Assembly (NCBI GenBank): GCA_963691705.1 | Contig: OY829542.1 | Span: forward strand, 53,361,002 to 53,425,001 | DNA length: 64,000 nucleotides | Source: Viola odorata | Lineage: Eukaryota > Streptophyta > Magnoliopsida > Malpighiales > Violaceae | Direction of reading: 5' to 3' | Shown here: one piece after another, positions 1 to 10,711 of the stretch | Layout: every line of letters starts with the position of its first letter | Position numbering within the stretch: position 1 is the stretch's first letter | The notes under the pieces: generated by a model | Seen by the model: the letters and a program-made list of their open reading frames with translations, nothing else | Databases searched by the model: none | Told to the model about the DNA's origin: nothing | Translations under genes and position numbers: made by a program

Positions 1-118
1 AACGCTTTCGAGAACTATTGGCCACAGAAAGGATGTCGACCAAGTTGATAGCGGTGATGTCGTGGCGATAACGCTGGTCATAAACCAGAACTGATAATTC
101 TGGCGATAAGCCAGAACT

Positions 119-336
119 AATAACGCTGACGGCGAACCCGAACAGATAACGCTGACGGTGAACCCGAACAGATAACGCTGACGGTAACCTGAACAGATAA
201 CGCTGACGGCGAACCCGAACAGATAACGCTGACGGCGAACCCGAACAGATAACGCTGACGGTGAACCCGAACAGATAACGCTGACGGTGAACCCGAACAG
301 ATAACGCTGACGGTGAACCCGAACAGATAACGCCGA
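119..336. repeat. 26 bp minisatellite
   Basis: About eight head-to-tail copies of a 26 bp unit beginning GATAACGCTGACGG and ending CCCGAACA. One copy is 25 bp, and the variable position alternates between GGCGAA and GGTGAA. There are no spacers, so this is a plain minisatellite. The minus-strand reading frame through it exists only because the unit contains no stop. Confidence 0.9.
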
Positions 337-360
337 CGGGGACGCAACACTGTAGCAAAG

Positions 361-820
361 CAATGTCATAGCTTGCTGATGAAGATGGTGTCATCACGAG
401 ACCACCATGTAGTCAGCCAAATCATGGGCAGATAATAATAACAAGGTATTCTTCTTGATATCGCGACATGACTAAGAATGCGCATTTCAGTACTGGGAAG
501 GAGATGTCACAAATAAGATGGTGTACCATTGCTCCCATCACTGAGAATGTATTCCCTCGCTAATGACAAAAGATACCCCGTAGGCAGTAATAAATTCTTG
601 CGTAATCTCGCTGCCTTTGTGGGCGTTAGTCTCTTCGCTATTTCGATATTTCATCGACTTTCCTGCGCATTCTCAAATGTTGTCTTGCCAGGTTAGTAAA
701 AATAACATGTAATGACAAGTACTAGTTACCCTTAGAAGCTTTCACCCGCGCATATCGGGGTGTTGTTGATGTCACTTTTTCCATCCAAGCTCGTTGGATC
801 CAGCTTTGCTGTAAGCCGCC
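361..820. other. No gene seen
   Basis: Mixed-composition sequence between two minisatellites. I see no convincing reading frame, terminal repeat or RNA gene. It may belong to the same large repeat as its flanks. Confidence 0.4.
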
Positions 821-1010
821 TGCAATATTGACGCGGCTTTACGCCATAAGCTACCTACAATTTGTGCGGTTTTACGCCATAACTACCTGCAATATTTTCG
901 TGGTTTTACGCTGCTCGGAGCTACCTACAATATTGACGCGGCTTTACACTATAGGCCACCTACAAATTGTGCGGTTTTATGCCGTAGCTACCCGCAATAT
1001 TGCACGCTTT
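815..1010. repeat. Degenerate ~33-38 bp tandem repeat
   Basis: About six diverged copies of a unit that reads roughly AGCTACCTACAATTTGTGCG followed by GTTTTACGCC. Copies alternate between an AATATTGACGCGG and an AATTTGTGCGG form, which suggests a higher-order dimer. The 72-aa plus-strand frame across it is repetitive and not coding. Confidence 0.75.
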
Positions 1011-1046
1011 CACATTCCCCAAGATTTCAATCTGTACTCCACTTGA

Positions 1047-1577
1047 GTACCTGCATTGTTAGCTGTACAAATACACTAACAGTAACAGAGTTTGCTAACT
1101 TCGGTTAGCTTCCTCTAAGAAGGGGAAAATGATAATCTTAAAGGTGATAGCGATACCTTAGGGGAATAAACAAGGAACTCGGCCGTTGTTTAATTCCCGC
1201 TCCAAGCCTTGCCTTTACGAAGGAGAATGACATGTCGTTGGAGACCTTTTTCGGTGATGAGAGACTGACCTCATGACATTATGAGGGCTCTTCAAACGGG
1301 GTAGATATTCACCCGATAAGTCATATCAATATTCATCCGGGGTAGATATTCACCCGCCAGATAATATTCTAAATTATCATTTATCTCACCCACCGTCATG
1401 ATAAATGACCAGATATAAAGCAGGATTAGGCTGCAATCAGTGGCGTCACTTTGAGGCTCAATCGTGCCTGCTAAACGCCGATATCTCACTTAGATGTCTT
1501 CATGAGAATTATAGCCCTTTAAACTATCTTCAAATCGAGCTATTATCCAGGAAATTCCGAGCACGTATGAATAAGAT
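1047..1577. other. Spacer with a short direct repeat
   Basis: No gene is visible. The motif GGGGTAGATATTCACCCG occurs twice near 1299 and 1340. The stretch looks like non-coding retroelement DNA but has no diagnostic motif. Confidence 0.4.
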
Positions 1578-1607
1578 ATGATTTTTTCCGTAAACTCAAT
1601 ATATGCG

Positions 1608-2295
1608 GAAACTTCAGCTAACGCGGAGGCAGCTGATAACACGGAGGAAGCTCCTACCACGGAGGAAGCTCTTATCGTTGAGGAAGCTCATAACACGGAG
1701 GAAGCTCCTAACATGGAGGAAGCTCCTATCACGGAGGAAGCCCCTATCACGGAGGCAACCCCTATCACGGAGGAAGCTCCTATCACGGAGGAAGCTCCTA
1801 TCACGGAGGAAGCCCCTATCACGGAGGCAGCTCCTAACACGGAGGAAGCCCCTATCACGGAGGCAACCCCTATCACGGAGGAAGCTCCTATCACGGAGGA
1901 AGCTCCTATCACGGAGGAAGCCCCTATCACGGAGGCAGCTCCTAAAACGGAGGAAGCTCATAACACGGAGGAAGCTCCTACACGGAGGCAGCCCCTATCA
2001 CGGAGGAAGCTTCTATCACGGAGGCAGCCCCTATCACGGAGGAAGCTCATAATACGGAGGAAGCTCCTATCACGGAGGAATCCCCTATCACGGAGGAATC
2101 CCCTATCACGGAGGAAGCTCCTATCACGGAGGCAGCTCCTATCACGGAGGAAGCTCATAACACGGAGGAAGCTCCTATCACGGAGGAATCCCCTATCACG
2201 GAGGAATCCCCTATCACGGAGGAAGCTCCTATCACGGAGGCAGCTCCTAACACGGAGGAAGCTCCTAACACGGAGGCAGCCCCTATCACGGTTTC
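1608..2295. repeat. 18 bp minisatellite, ~38 copies
   Basis: About 38 copies of the 18 bp unit CCTATCACGGAGGAAGCT, with variants (AACACGG, GAGGCAGC, GGAATCC). Because 18 is divisible by three and the unit has no stop, most frames stay open and give artefactual low-complexity proteins. A one-base loss near 1980 shifts phase inside the array, so no single peptide repeat is maintained. That argues against selection for a protein. Confidence 0.92.
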
Positions 2296-2330
2296 GTCTT
2301 TTTCCCAGAAGCTCACATGTCATGCTTTAA

Positions 2331-2940
2331 AATATATATGATTGCTTCACAAATTGCCATTATAATTAATTTGGCACAACTTACTATTCATCTTCTCCTT
2401 TCCAGCAACATTTGCTATCGGAGTACGTGCCTCAAACAAGATGATGATGATCCCAGTAAAATCAAATGAGAAGATAATTAATGATAGTGAGCACAACAAG
2501 ATGATTTGTTCCATAATCATACTCGGTGGTGATTGGCCGCCTCAGGTTGAAGAAATGAGGATGGGTTTCTAAATTCAAAACCCATTTTCCAAAAGTAAAA
2601 TGATCCTTGGCAGAGATCTTGATTTTGACGAAGATAATCATGACTTCTCTCCCTCTTTTTCTTTCCTTTTTTTTTTTTTTTTTTTTTTTTTTCAGATCTG
2701 GTTTTTCTTTTGAACAAATAACAATAAATTCTTGGATCCCCATTTTCCAGATCTGATCTTTTTGCCTTCTAACAATAGAATGGCCATTCAAACTCATATC
2801 ATCGGATCCAGGCTAAAACCACATGGTGAACCCATTACCAGAAAAACCAGCGGCGGCAATGGAAAATAATAAACATGTATATGGAGAGGAGAGCCTTCAG
2901 ATCTCAAGGAACTCACTTGACGATCTAAATACTCTCAATG
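2331..2940. other. Non-coding spacer with poly-T tract
   Basis: AT-rich sequence with no supported gene. It holds an uninterrupted T tract of about 27 bases near 2668-2693, which could be the tail of an old minus-strand retroposon, but no body of such an element is recognised. Confidence 0.4.
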
Positions 2941-2948
2941 AAAGCACC

Positions 2949-3403
2949 ATTTGATAAAATATGATTCGATTATACCCGGGGTAGGAAGAATCTTGGCGAT
3001 ATTCACCCCTGAGGGGGTGGTCCTCGCCGCCGCTACACCTGCAAGGCGCCGGAGGGGGTCCCCGGCGCAGGTACTCCGACGATCAAGTCAGTATAAGTAG
3101 CGAAATATAAGGGGTATGTAGGAGTAGTAGTGAGAGAGAGTAGAGAGAGAGAGTCCTCCTCCTTTTCTACCTAGGAGGGGGTATTTATAGGATATTTGGT
3201 CGGGAGTGCTGTCTTGGGATGTCAATACTTATGGCGTACCGGGTGTGGGAATAAGCGCCATATCGTGTTGGATGGGCCCCCGCTGACGTCGACCACCCCC
3301 CGGTAGCAGGACTAGCAAGAGGCCAGGCGGGCCCTACAGTAGCTGAAGATGACGCACCCCCTGCCCGGACTAAAATGCCCTGGGGGTATATCAATTGTTA
3401 TCA
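2949..3403. mobile_element. Solo LTR, family A, copy 1
   Basis: The segment ends ...GTTATCA and is flanked by GCACC at 2944-2948 and again at 3404-3408, a 5 bp target duplication (the left copy is 3 bp away from the first TG). It contains a GC-rich block CTGCAAGGCGCCGGAGGGGG and then AAGTCAGTATAAGT, both shared with the segment at 15545-16047. There is no internal coding region, so I read it as a solo LTR. Superfamily is undetermined. Confidence 0.65.
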
Positions 3404-3479
3404 GCACCCTAAATGTAAGATGACACTCCACGAGAACAAGGTATTGCCGCTTTTCAACGTGCTTTAGTATTTTATTTTA

Positions 3480-3700
3480 TTTTTTGTCGAAATTATTTGA
3501 TAATCTGATCACCATATTAGATGTTAATTATTTTTAATTTATCAGTATTATAATTTTTAAGTTAATGTAATATCTACAAAATTAAATCCAATTTAATGAG
3601 TTTCAAGATATTTTATGGATTATATGTATATTAAGTGATGATTGGATCTCACATCACATCGGATAAAAACTTTACCAAACAATTAAAATAGGATATAAAC
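3480..3700. repeat. Dispersed AT-rich repeat, copy 1
   Basis: Diverged duplicate of 6045-6260. Both contain TTTTTTGTCGA, then ATTTATCAGTATTATA, CCAATTTAATGAGTTTCAA and ATTAAGTGATGATTGGATCT in the same order. Probably an old non-autonomous element; ends not defined. Confidence 0.6.
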
Positions 3701-4171
3701 GAAATGAAGTAACAGTATAAAAAAGCTCTATATAAACGAAATGAATAATACTAACAACTATGTAAGCGAAATCGTAACAAGTATATATAAACGAAATAAA
3801 ATAGAAATACCTCAGATTTGTAGATATGATTTGCATACAATGCACATTCTTTCATGCACCTTCATCTGAAACTCTGAAGGAATCCTGTTCGGGCGTGTCC
3901 CACCCGTCAATGGTATAATGGTATCCATCCCTAGAGGATTGTGTGACATTTGCACCCTCTAGCGGTTCTTGCTTGATTAACCCTGTTGGGTTAACTTAAG
4001 TCTTTGTGTTGTTGTAAGAATGAGGACATTGAGGACAATGAGGGGTCCTTAGAGTAGTGACATGGGTGCAAATCTGAAACCTTTGTGTCAGATTCGGTCA
4101 AAGCGTATCCAGCCTTTGCTACAACAAAATATTGATGGAACTGAGTTAGAACTTGAACCGGAAGCCATTTA

Positions 4172-5384
4172 GGGTCTGTTTGGCGTTCCGGTTTTAGTTG
4201 GAAAAGTTCCGTGGAAAAAAGTTCCGTGTAAAAATGACTTCTGGAAAAAAGAGTATGCTGTTTGGTAATTTTTTATTAAAAGTTCTGTGGGGAAATGAAA
4301 AGCTGTTTTTGGTGTTTGGTAAAAACTGGTTTAAAACTATGGTTTGAATATAAAATGACCATAAAGGGCACAATTCATTTTAAGTGTTATAATTAATTTT
4401 TTTAGTATCTTTATATATATTTTTAATCAATTTATTTATAATCTAATATTTACCACCTAATATTTATCTAATATTATAAATAAATTAAACTTATTAATAC
4501 CATAAAAAATTTAAGTTATTAATACCATAAATTATTAATACCTTCTTCAATTTTTACCCCTTTTTCCCCGTATTTTAAGTATTTTTTCGTTCGATTTTTT
4601 TCTATTTCGAATAAAATTTCTCGAACCGTAGATCGAACATTTCCATCCGTTGTCACATTTTACATTTTTAACGCGTATCATTTAGTTTATTTCATTTTAT
4701 TAATCCTTTCGGTATTTTCCATTCGGATTTATATTTATTTTTTGCGAGACTACTCGTACCAATAACTCGAACCAATTAAATAATTATATTCTTTTTTCCT
4801 TCCCACTCTCATCCTCACCGTTGGATCATCTTACCTTTTTGGCAAGACCCATCCAACGGTCATGTTTTTTTCCTCATTTAGCCATCTTCTTCATCTCTTT
4901 TCCCTTTCCCGCAAAACCATCCAGATCCAAAAATCCTCAATCCCTCACAGAAGCATCCAACAAGTCAATACAACAACAATCCAACAAATCAAAAGCATTC
5001 AATACACATATAATATACAAACCCATATCACCAAACAAAAAAACAAGAAGAAGAAGAAGGAATGGCTGCAACGAAGAAGCAATGAAGAAGGCATGAATGA
5101 GAAGAGAAGAAGGAACGGCTGCAACGAAATCGAAGAGGGCAAAATTGGGTTTCTGAGAGTTTCATTAAACTCTCAACAGTAGAAACTCCTTCGCGTGTTT
5201 TGGCCAAAATCTGATTTTGGCCACTGGAGCAAATCCCACCAGTGCCAGAAATGGCAATTTTGCTTGTTTGCAAGAATCTCTTCTCAAGAAGCTCCGTTTG
5301 AAATGGCGTAACCAAACACCTTGGGGCTGATTTTCTACTTGGAAAATGACTTTTCCAAGTAGAACCATAACGCCAAACGGCAAC
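4172..5384. mobile_element. PIF/Harbinger-type element
   Basis: Bounded by TTA at 4169-4171 and 5385-5387, the 3 bp duplication typical of PIF/Harbinger. The left end starts GGGTCTGTTTGGCGTT and the right end, reversed, reads GTTGCCGTTTGGCGTT. The inverted similarity runs on through GGTT.TA.TTGGAAAAG, giving imperfect ends of about 35 bp. At 1213 bp it has no recognisable transposase, so it is non-autonomous. The interior (about 4800-5200) looks like a captured 5' leader with short open frames. A truncated relative lies at 55425. Confidence 0.75.
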
Positions 5385-5387
5385 TTA

Positions 5388-6044
5388 GTGAAGGGAAAGT
5401 TTTTGGGTGAATTTACAGAGAGAAGAATTACTTTCACATGATTCTCTTTATCTACATCGTCATTTGGAATTTATTAAAAATAAAAATAAAAATAAAAATA
5501 CGATATACAATAGTAAAAAAAGTATATTATATAAAACCACAGATACCAATAAAAATAAATAAAAAAGTTAAATAAAATTTCATAAAAATAATATATTAAG
5601 CATCATAGTTAGAAAAAAATTATATACTACCAATCTACTAGACCTAGGACCTTAAATTATAAAGTTTAGGTTTGATCTTCTAAGATACACAGACTAGGCG
5701 GAGTTTAAAAACCATCACAGCACTCTCTTTCAAGCATATGGACATAATTATTATCAAGACTTCTAGACAAATGTTTGTTAACTAAGTACTAATTAACATT
5801 ATTTTAGAAAGGAAAACGTTAGCACAAGCTAAGAGAGACCTCGTTTCCATTTTTAAGCTAATAATTAGTTTTATTTTCTTTTTTAAACTAATAAACTTAT
5901 AAGAGAATCCTACCCATTAGATGTAATTGATGGTTAAGATTAGATCAAATTTCCCACCCAATTTTCTAAGAAATTAAGAGGAGCCCAATCCGTAAAGATG
6001 GCACCGCACGGGAATGAAGTGTTGCCTCTTTTTATATTTTTTTT
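5388..6044. other. AT-rich spacer with (AAAAAT)n
   Basis: No gene visible. A short (AAAAAT)n microsatellite occurs near 5474-5502. Confidence 0.45.
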
Positions 6045-6260
6045 TGTCGATATCATTTCATAATTCGGTTACTATATTGAATGTTAACTACTACGAATTT
6101 ATCAGTATTATACTAGATTAATGCTATATGAACAAAATTAATTCCAATTTAATGAGTTTCAAAATATTTTATGGTTTATATGTACATTAAGTGATGATTG
6201 GATCTTTTCATAGAAACCTCAACAAATAATTAAAAATAGGTTGAGAGAATAACATTTCAT
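6045..6260. repeat. Dispersed AT-rich repeat, copy 2
   Basis: Second copy of the repeat at 3480-3700, same orientation, with many substitutions and small gaps. The pair flanks the PIF/Harbinger element. Confidence 0.6.
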
Positions 6261-6848
6261 AAAATTGAAAAAATGGTAAAATTCACTCATGCATTTGTAT
6301 CATATATTAAGATAAATTACTATATTTGTAATTGAGTTAAGTAAGTCACGACATTTATCACTTAGTCAACGTTAGCCATTATTTTCTAAACATGGTTACA
6401 CTTTATTTGACATCTAAAAGAACAACACAAGACTATGCTGATTTGTAAATTAAAAAACTAAAAAAAAATGACATGAGAAATAAACCAAATAAATAAATAA
6501 ATAAATTGAGTGGAAAAATATAGTGGTTTATTATTTTGATCTCGTTTGATATTTTAACGTTGAAAAATGAGGATATTATTATGATCCTACTCGACTTTTT
6601 TATTGTTTAATTGCAAAATGAGTGTGTAGCATGATTTTCTTTTGCCATGTGACTTTTTCTTATACTTTTTTCTTCTTCATGTAAGTATAGTCTTGTATCA
6701 TTTCTAAATGAGGTTTTACTATTTTAAGAATAAGTAATTAATCTAAATTGAGTGGATAAATGTAAAGATTTATTTGACTCAGTTATAAATATAGTAGTTT
6801 ATCCTAATAATAAATTTTACTATTTTTCTCATGAAATTTAAGTTTTTT
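6251..6848. mobile_element. Foldback MITE (~600 bp)
   Basis: The first ~95 bases (to about 6345) reappear inverted at about 6760-6848. The left arm has TTCATAAAATTGAAAAAATG and AAATTACTATATTTGTAA; the right arm, reversed, has TTTCATGAGAAAAATAGTAA and AAACTACTATATTTATAA. No coding capacity. No clear target duplication found. Confidence 0.6.
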
Positions 6849-7413
6849 GAATTATTCTAATCTCAATCTATTTAAATCTGATATATATGGAACCGCAACC
6901 ATTCTGGTTTAAGCCACCCAACAGGCCAGTGATGATTATAGAGTTCACGACAAGTGTCAATCTGGTTGGTTACACATGATGGAAAATCTTGAAATATTAG
7001 AACCTATAATGTTGGAACGAGAAAAAGAAAATTTAACTGTCATAGTTTGATTATTATTATTGATGTGAATGATCACGGACACGTTTAGTTAACCGTTAGC
7101 AAACATTGAAGTAAATGAAAAAAAGATCTGTACAAACTTTTTATTTTCTCTTTTATTAAGCATTTCTTTTGATTTTTCCTTTTTAAGATCAAAGTTAAGT
7201 ACTAGATACACAAGAGCAACCCTTTCACATCAATGTGGGATATGTGATCGAGGAATTAAGTAGAGTGCCGAAGAAGAAAGAAAAAGTAAAAAAAAGGAAG
7301 AAAGAAAAGGCACTTAAAATCAAATTAACGAACCCACATTTAGATAATTATGATTATGAAAATTAAGTAGTGCACTAACTAATAATCAAAATCAATTTAC
7401 AAGATTACTTGAA
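6849..7413. other. AT-rich spacer
   Basis: No coding potential or repeat structure that I can support. For a minus-strand gene at 7414-7788 it would be the 3' flank. Confidence 0.4.
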
Positions 7414-7788
7414 TCAAAGTGAGAAAACGGAGAGCGCATGGAAGCTATCTTCATCTTCTTGGGTAGCAGAAGGGGCTCTTCGTGCTGTAGTTACGCTCCG
7501 GAAAACTAACCTTAGAGCCCTCCCCCAACGGTTGGTGGCGGTGGCCGCCGCCGGAGACGGCGGCTCATCGGGGAACGCGATTTGGGAGAGTTGGAACAAG
7601 AAGAGCCTGGAGGAGTGGAACAAGTCGGTGTGGTCCGCACCACCAGGAGGAGTAGTAGAGCTTCTGAGAGAGAAAGCGAGCTTGATGAGAAAAGGGCAGA
7701 CCAGGTAGAAAATGAAAGGCGAGACGGCGGTGTGGGAGTGGGAGAGGAGCCTCAGCTTGACCAGCGGCACCACAACGTGCAACCCCAT
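7414..7788 (-). CDS. Possible small gene in a GC-rich island
   Basis: A 124-aa frame on the minus strand lies in a conspicuous GC-rich island (about 7440-7830) within very AT-rich DNA. The start at 7788 has a favourable context (GCAAAATGGG). Upstream on the minus strand is a pyrimidine-rich stretch rich in CTTCTC and CTCTCC that looks like a plant 5' leader. The first 45 residues are hydrophobic (HVVVPLVKLRLL, then IFYLVCPFLIKLAF), suggesting a signal or membrane segment; the C-terminal half is Ala/Pro/Arg-rich. I do not recognise the family. A plus-strand frame (7409-7708, 99 aa) covers the same island, so strand is uncertain. It could also be a first exon, a non-coding transcript or a relic. 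Confidence 0.3.
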   Translation of the reverse strand: MGLHVVVPLVKLRLLSHSHTAVSPFIFYLVCPFLIKLAFSLRSSTTPPGGADHTDLFHSSRLFLFQLSQIAFPDEPPSPAAATATNRWGRALRLVFRSVTTARRAPSATQEDEDSFHALSVFSL

Positions 7789-8186
7789 TTTGCGGCGGAG
7801 CGGAAGGAGAGAGAAGAGAAGGGTGGGTGATGAAAAACAGGAGCGGAGAGGGAATTGGGAAATGGGAATCGTTTGCGAGGAAACATGGGCTAATTAATAA
7901 GGAGGACACTCCTCCACTTTCACTAATGCGGTTGAAATGTCAAAGAATGCCACTTTTCTTTTGCCCGGATAAAAATAAGAAAAAGTAAACACATAAGGTA
8001 GAACCAACCAACATCCAATTAATTCATATATCGTATATAACTAAATGGGTCTTTGCTAAAAGTTTTGTTAGTATAATTTTATTCCATAGGTGGGACTTTC
8101 TTCCATTTTTTTATTAGATAATATTTAAATATAAATTTAAATTCCTACGGGTATTTTTATCACCAGCAAAACAACTAATAAATTTA

Positions 8187-8450
8187 AGGATCAATCTCTT
8201 CTAATGTTGATTAAAATATGACCTATCATGTTAGGTCAATCTCATCCCTTCATTACAAATAGATGGTTGAAATTTATTTAAAATTTTATAACTGTCAAGT
8301 AAAACAGATAACTTTTTTTTTTTTTCACATACATAAAAAATGAAAATATATCAATTAGAATAAATCTCAACCATTTATTTATAATGAATGAATAAGATTG
8401 ATTTAATATGATGGGTCATGTTTTAATCAACATTAGAGGAGCCAAATCCT
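8187..8450. mobile_element. Foldback MITE (~264 bp)
   Basis: The two arms (8187-8285 and 8350-8450) are near-perfect inverted copies. The left arm has TCTAATGTTGATTAAAATATG; the right arm ends TTTTAATCAACATTAGAGGAG. Both sides carry an AATTTA-like flank (8181-8186, 8452-8457) that may be the target duplication. It has no coding capacity. Confidence 0.75.
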
Positions 8451-8533
8451 GAATTTAAAATCAAAGATTACTTGACCCGGAGAATGATTTGTGTATGGGG
8501 CTCACGTACTGACTAAACATGTGAGGCCATATA

Positions 8534-8789
8534 CTCCCTCTGGCACGAATTAAATGACTTCCTCGCATCCCAATATTCAGTAGGGAACGCATATTGAGGA
8601 AGCCGGATGACTCACTATTTGACCTCAAAAAAATCCGTATTTTTTTTCTAACGTACGTTAATCCTTAACGCACTTCCGAGAAAAAATTAAGAGCAAAATT
8701 ATTTCAAATAGTGAGTTTGCCGGCCATTTTAAGATACGTGCCTAAACAGTAAAAGCAAATGCTAAAACGATGTTTAATTCGTACTGGAG
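8534..8789. mobile_element. Stowaway-like MITE
   Basis: A 256 bp element flanked by TA (8532-8533, 8790-8791). The left end reads CTCCCTCTGGCACGAATTAAA; the right end, reversed, reads CTCCAGTACGAATTAAA. CTCC-type ends with a TA duplication are the mark of Stowaway (Tc1/mariner-derived) MITEs. Non-coding. Confidence 0.8.
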
Positions 8790-9164
8790 TATAATACTAG
8801 AAAAATATTTTTTTAATTGTTGGATAGTTTCATGTCATCAATTCACTGCTATTTAAGAAAATAATTTCCTTGACTTTTTTATTAAATCCAAATTATATTT
8901 ACACCTAAGGCCTAATTGAACCAATGTAGCAAATTTAAAATTTTTAACCAGTATAATTTTTTTTTTGGATTATATTGGTAAGTATTGGAGAAGTTAACCG
9001 CTAAGATAAGGCACTTAAGCTATAAGAGTATGCGAAAATGAAGTTCCTGAAACATCTTCCTAGCGAAATAGATGACACGAGGAGGAGCGTAAGAAAACCA
9101 AAGTACGGGAGGGTGTAAAGATCAGCATATCATCGGCAATGAAATTCGCTTTTCTTTGTGTACA

Positions 9165-9360
9165 TGGTGTTGGGGTTTGCGAACTAAAATCTCACATCAG
9201 AAAGAAAAGAAAAACAAAGACTAAATATAAGAGAAGTGGATCTTCCTAATGGAATGAGGCATTTTGTGAAAATCGTACGGGTTCAGACCTAAAGCGAACA
9301 GTATCATTTCATTAAGAGAGATTCGAGTGGGTTTTTATTTCTCCCACACATGGACCATTT
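9165..9360. repeat. Possible small LTR-type repeat fragment
   Basis: Contains CTCACATCAGAAAG, GGGTTCAGACCTAAAGCG and ATCATTTCATTAAGAGAGAT. Sequences of this form (CCCACATCG... CAGACCCAAAGCGGACAATATC) recur in plant genomes as small non-autonomous retroelements. Identification is from memory of the motif only, and no ends were found. Confidence 0.3.
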
Positions 9361-10665
9361 GAACAATCCAATCCATTGAAGTTGTAAAAGATTTCGGATA
9401 GCATCTACTAAAAAGCTTATAGAATAAAAAAAAAGATCGAATATCCTGAAATAATTTGAATAACATTGAGATTGTTTGTTTAATTCTAACTAAAAGTTGG
9501 ATATATTAATTATATAGATTTTTATTTTTATTTTTATTTAATTTAGCATGATAAGATATGACACCCTATTAATTTAATTTAATTAAGCTATGTATGAAGT
9601 TGTCTACTGTTGAAAAACTTAGATGCGCAATAATAAATGATGATCGAGTTAAAAAAAAAATCAGATACACAAGAGCAACCCTTCAAATGGATCTGCACGA
9701 TCTGTTGACTAATTTAGATTAAATTCGGTACATTATAATTTAATGGTCCAGATAAGAAGAAGCAATTATATTCATAAACATATGCCTTCTGACCCAATTT
9801 CTTAGGTATCACATCTCTATTGTATAATTTCACATTTTATTAAATTGTTTTAGTGAGGATTTTAGAGAGTAAAGTAAGGATTGTCACATTTTCGCAATTT
9901 TATTTCTTCTTTGCGATGAGAAAAACATTAAAAGATATTAAAAGACAAGAGTATAGTAATGGTTTAAAAATCAAATACACATTGTTATTATTTTATTCAT
10001 AAATTATTAATTTTTCTTTCTCACGATAAATTGAAAATATATGTAAAAGGCCTCACACAAAATGTGAGAAATGCTAGTAAAAGCTAGAACCGATCTGAGA
10101 CACGTAAGCTTTAGGTAGTCGCGCACGGACTACGAGCGAAAGAGAGACTCTAGCCGACCTCAATGGCTTACATTGATTATATTTTTACCATACGAGTTTG
10201 AACCTCCGTTTCAAATTAATAAACTTGGGAAAAAGACTAAAAAATGTGAGATTCGGGCCATTTGGCTATATGTACATTATTCCCATATAGGACACTTGGA
10301 AATTGGAATCATGTATTGATCCATGGATGTATGGACTGTGGGCCCTACATGAAACTTCGAGGAAATTTCCCATGACGAGAAATAAGATAATAATGTGACA
10401 ACAAGCAAAGATGTGAGATCACGACGTCGGATCCGGCTCCACACAGCCAGCATTACGTGTTCGCCGTCGGGGTAGCACACATGATGAAGTGGGCATATAA
10501 GTGGATCCCGGCGAACTTTTTTACAATTTGGTCTTTTTTTTTTGTTTTGTTTTTGGAGCATTAAACTTGATCAAAATCATCAATAGATAACTCTCACAAG
10601 TAGTGAACTAGGTCATGGAGTGTTGAGAACAATTTGACTTATTTTTAAATTTTCAATTCATGCAA

Positions 10666-10711
10666 ATTACAAATACAAATACAAATACAAATACAAATAC
10701 AAATACAAATT
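10666..10711. repeat. (ACAAAT)n microsatellite
   Basis: Seven to eight uninterrupted ACAAAT repeats. Confidence 0.9.

Noticed and set aside
119..336. CRISPR-like regular repeats
   Set aside because: The 26 bp units are directly adjacent with no spacers, and the window is plant nuclear DNA.
1578..2330. A 250-aa Thr/Glu/Ala/Pro repeat protein frame with a possible signal-like start
   Set aside because: It is read through an 18 bp minisatellite that is open in several frames on both strands, and a 1-base change inside the array switches the peptide repeat. Nothing suggests selection for the protein.
4062..4172. A 36-codon frame that reads like coding sequence and ends at the PIF/Harbinger insertion site
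   Set aside because: Too short, no upstream continuation, no recognisable family; it may be a relic exon but cannot be supported.
7409..7708. Plus-strand 99-aa frame in the GC-rich island
   Set aside because: The minus strand has a better leader and start context; GC-rich DNA opens frames on both strands by chance.
10075..10230. SINE-like stretch with a GTTTGAACC B-box-like motif
   Set aside because: No convincing A box at the right distance, no tail and no target duplication.
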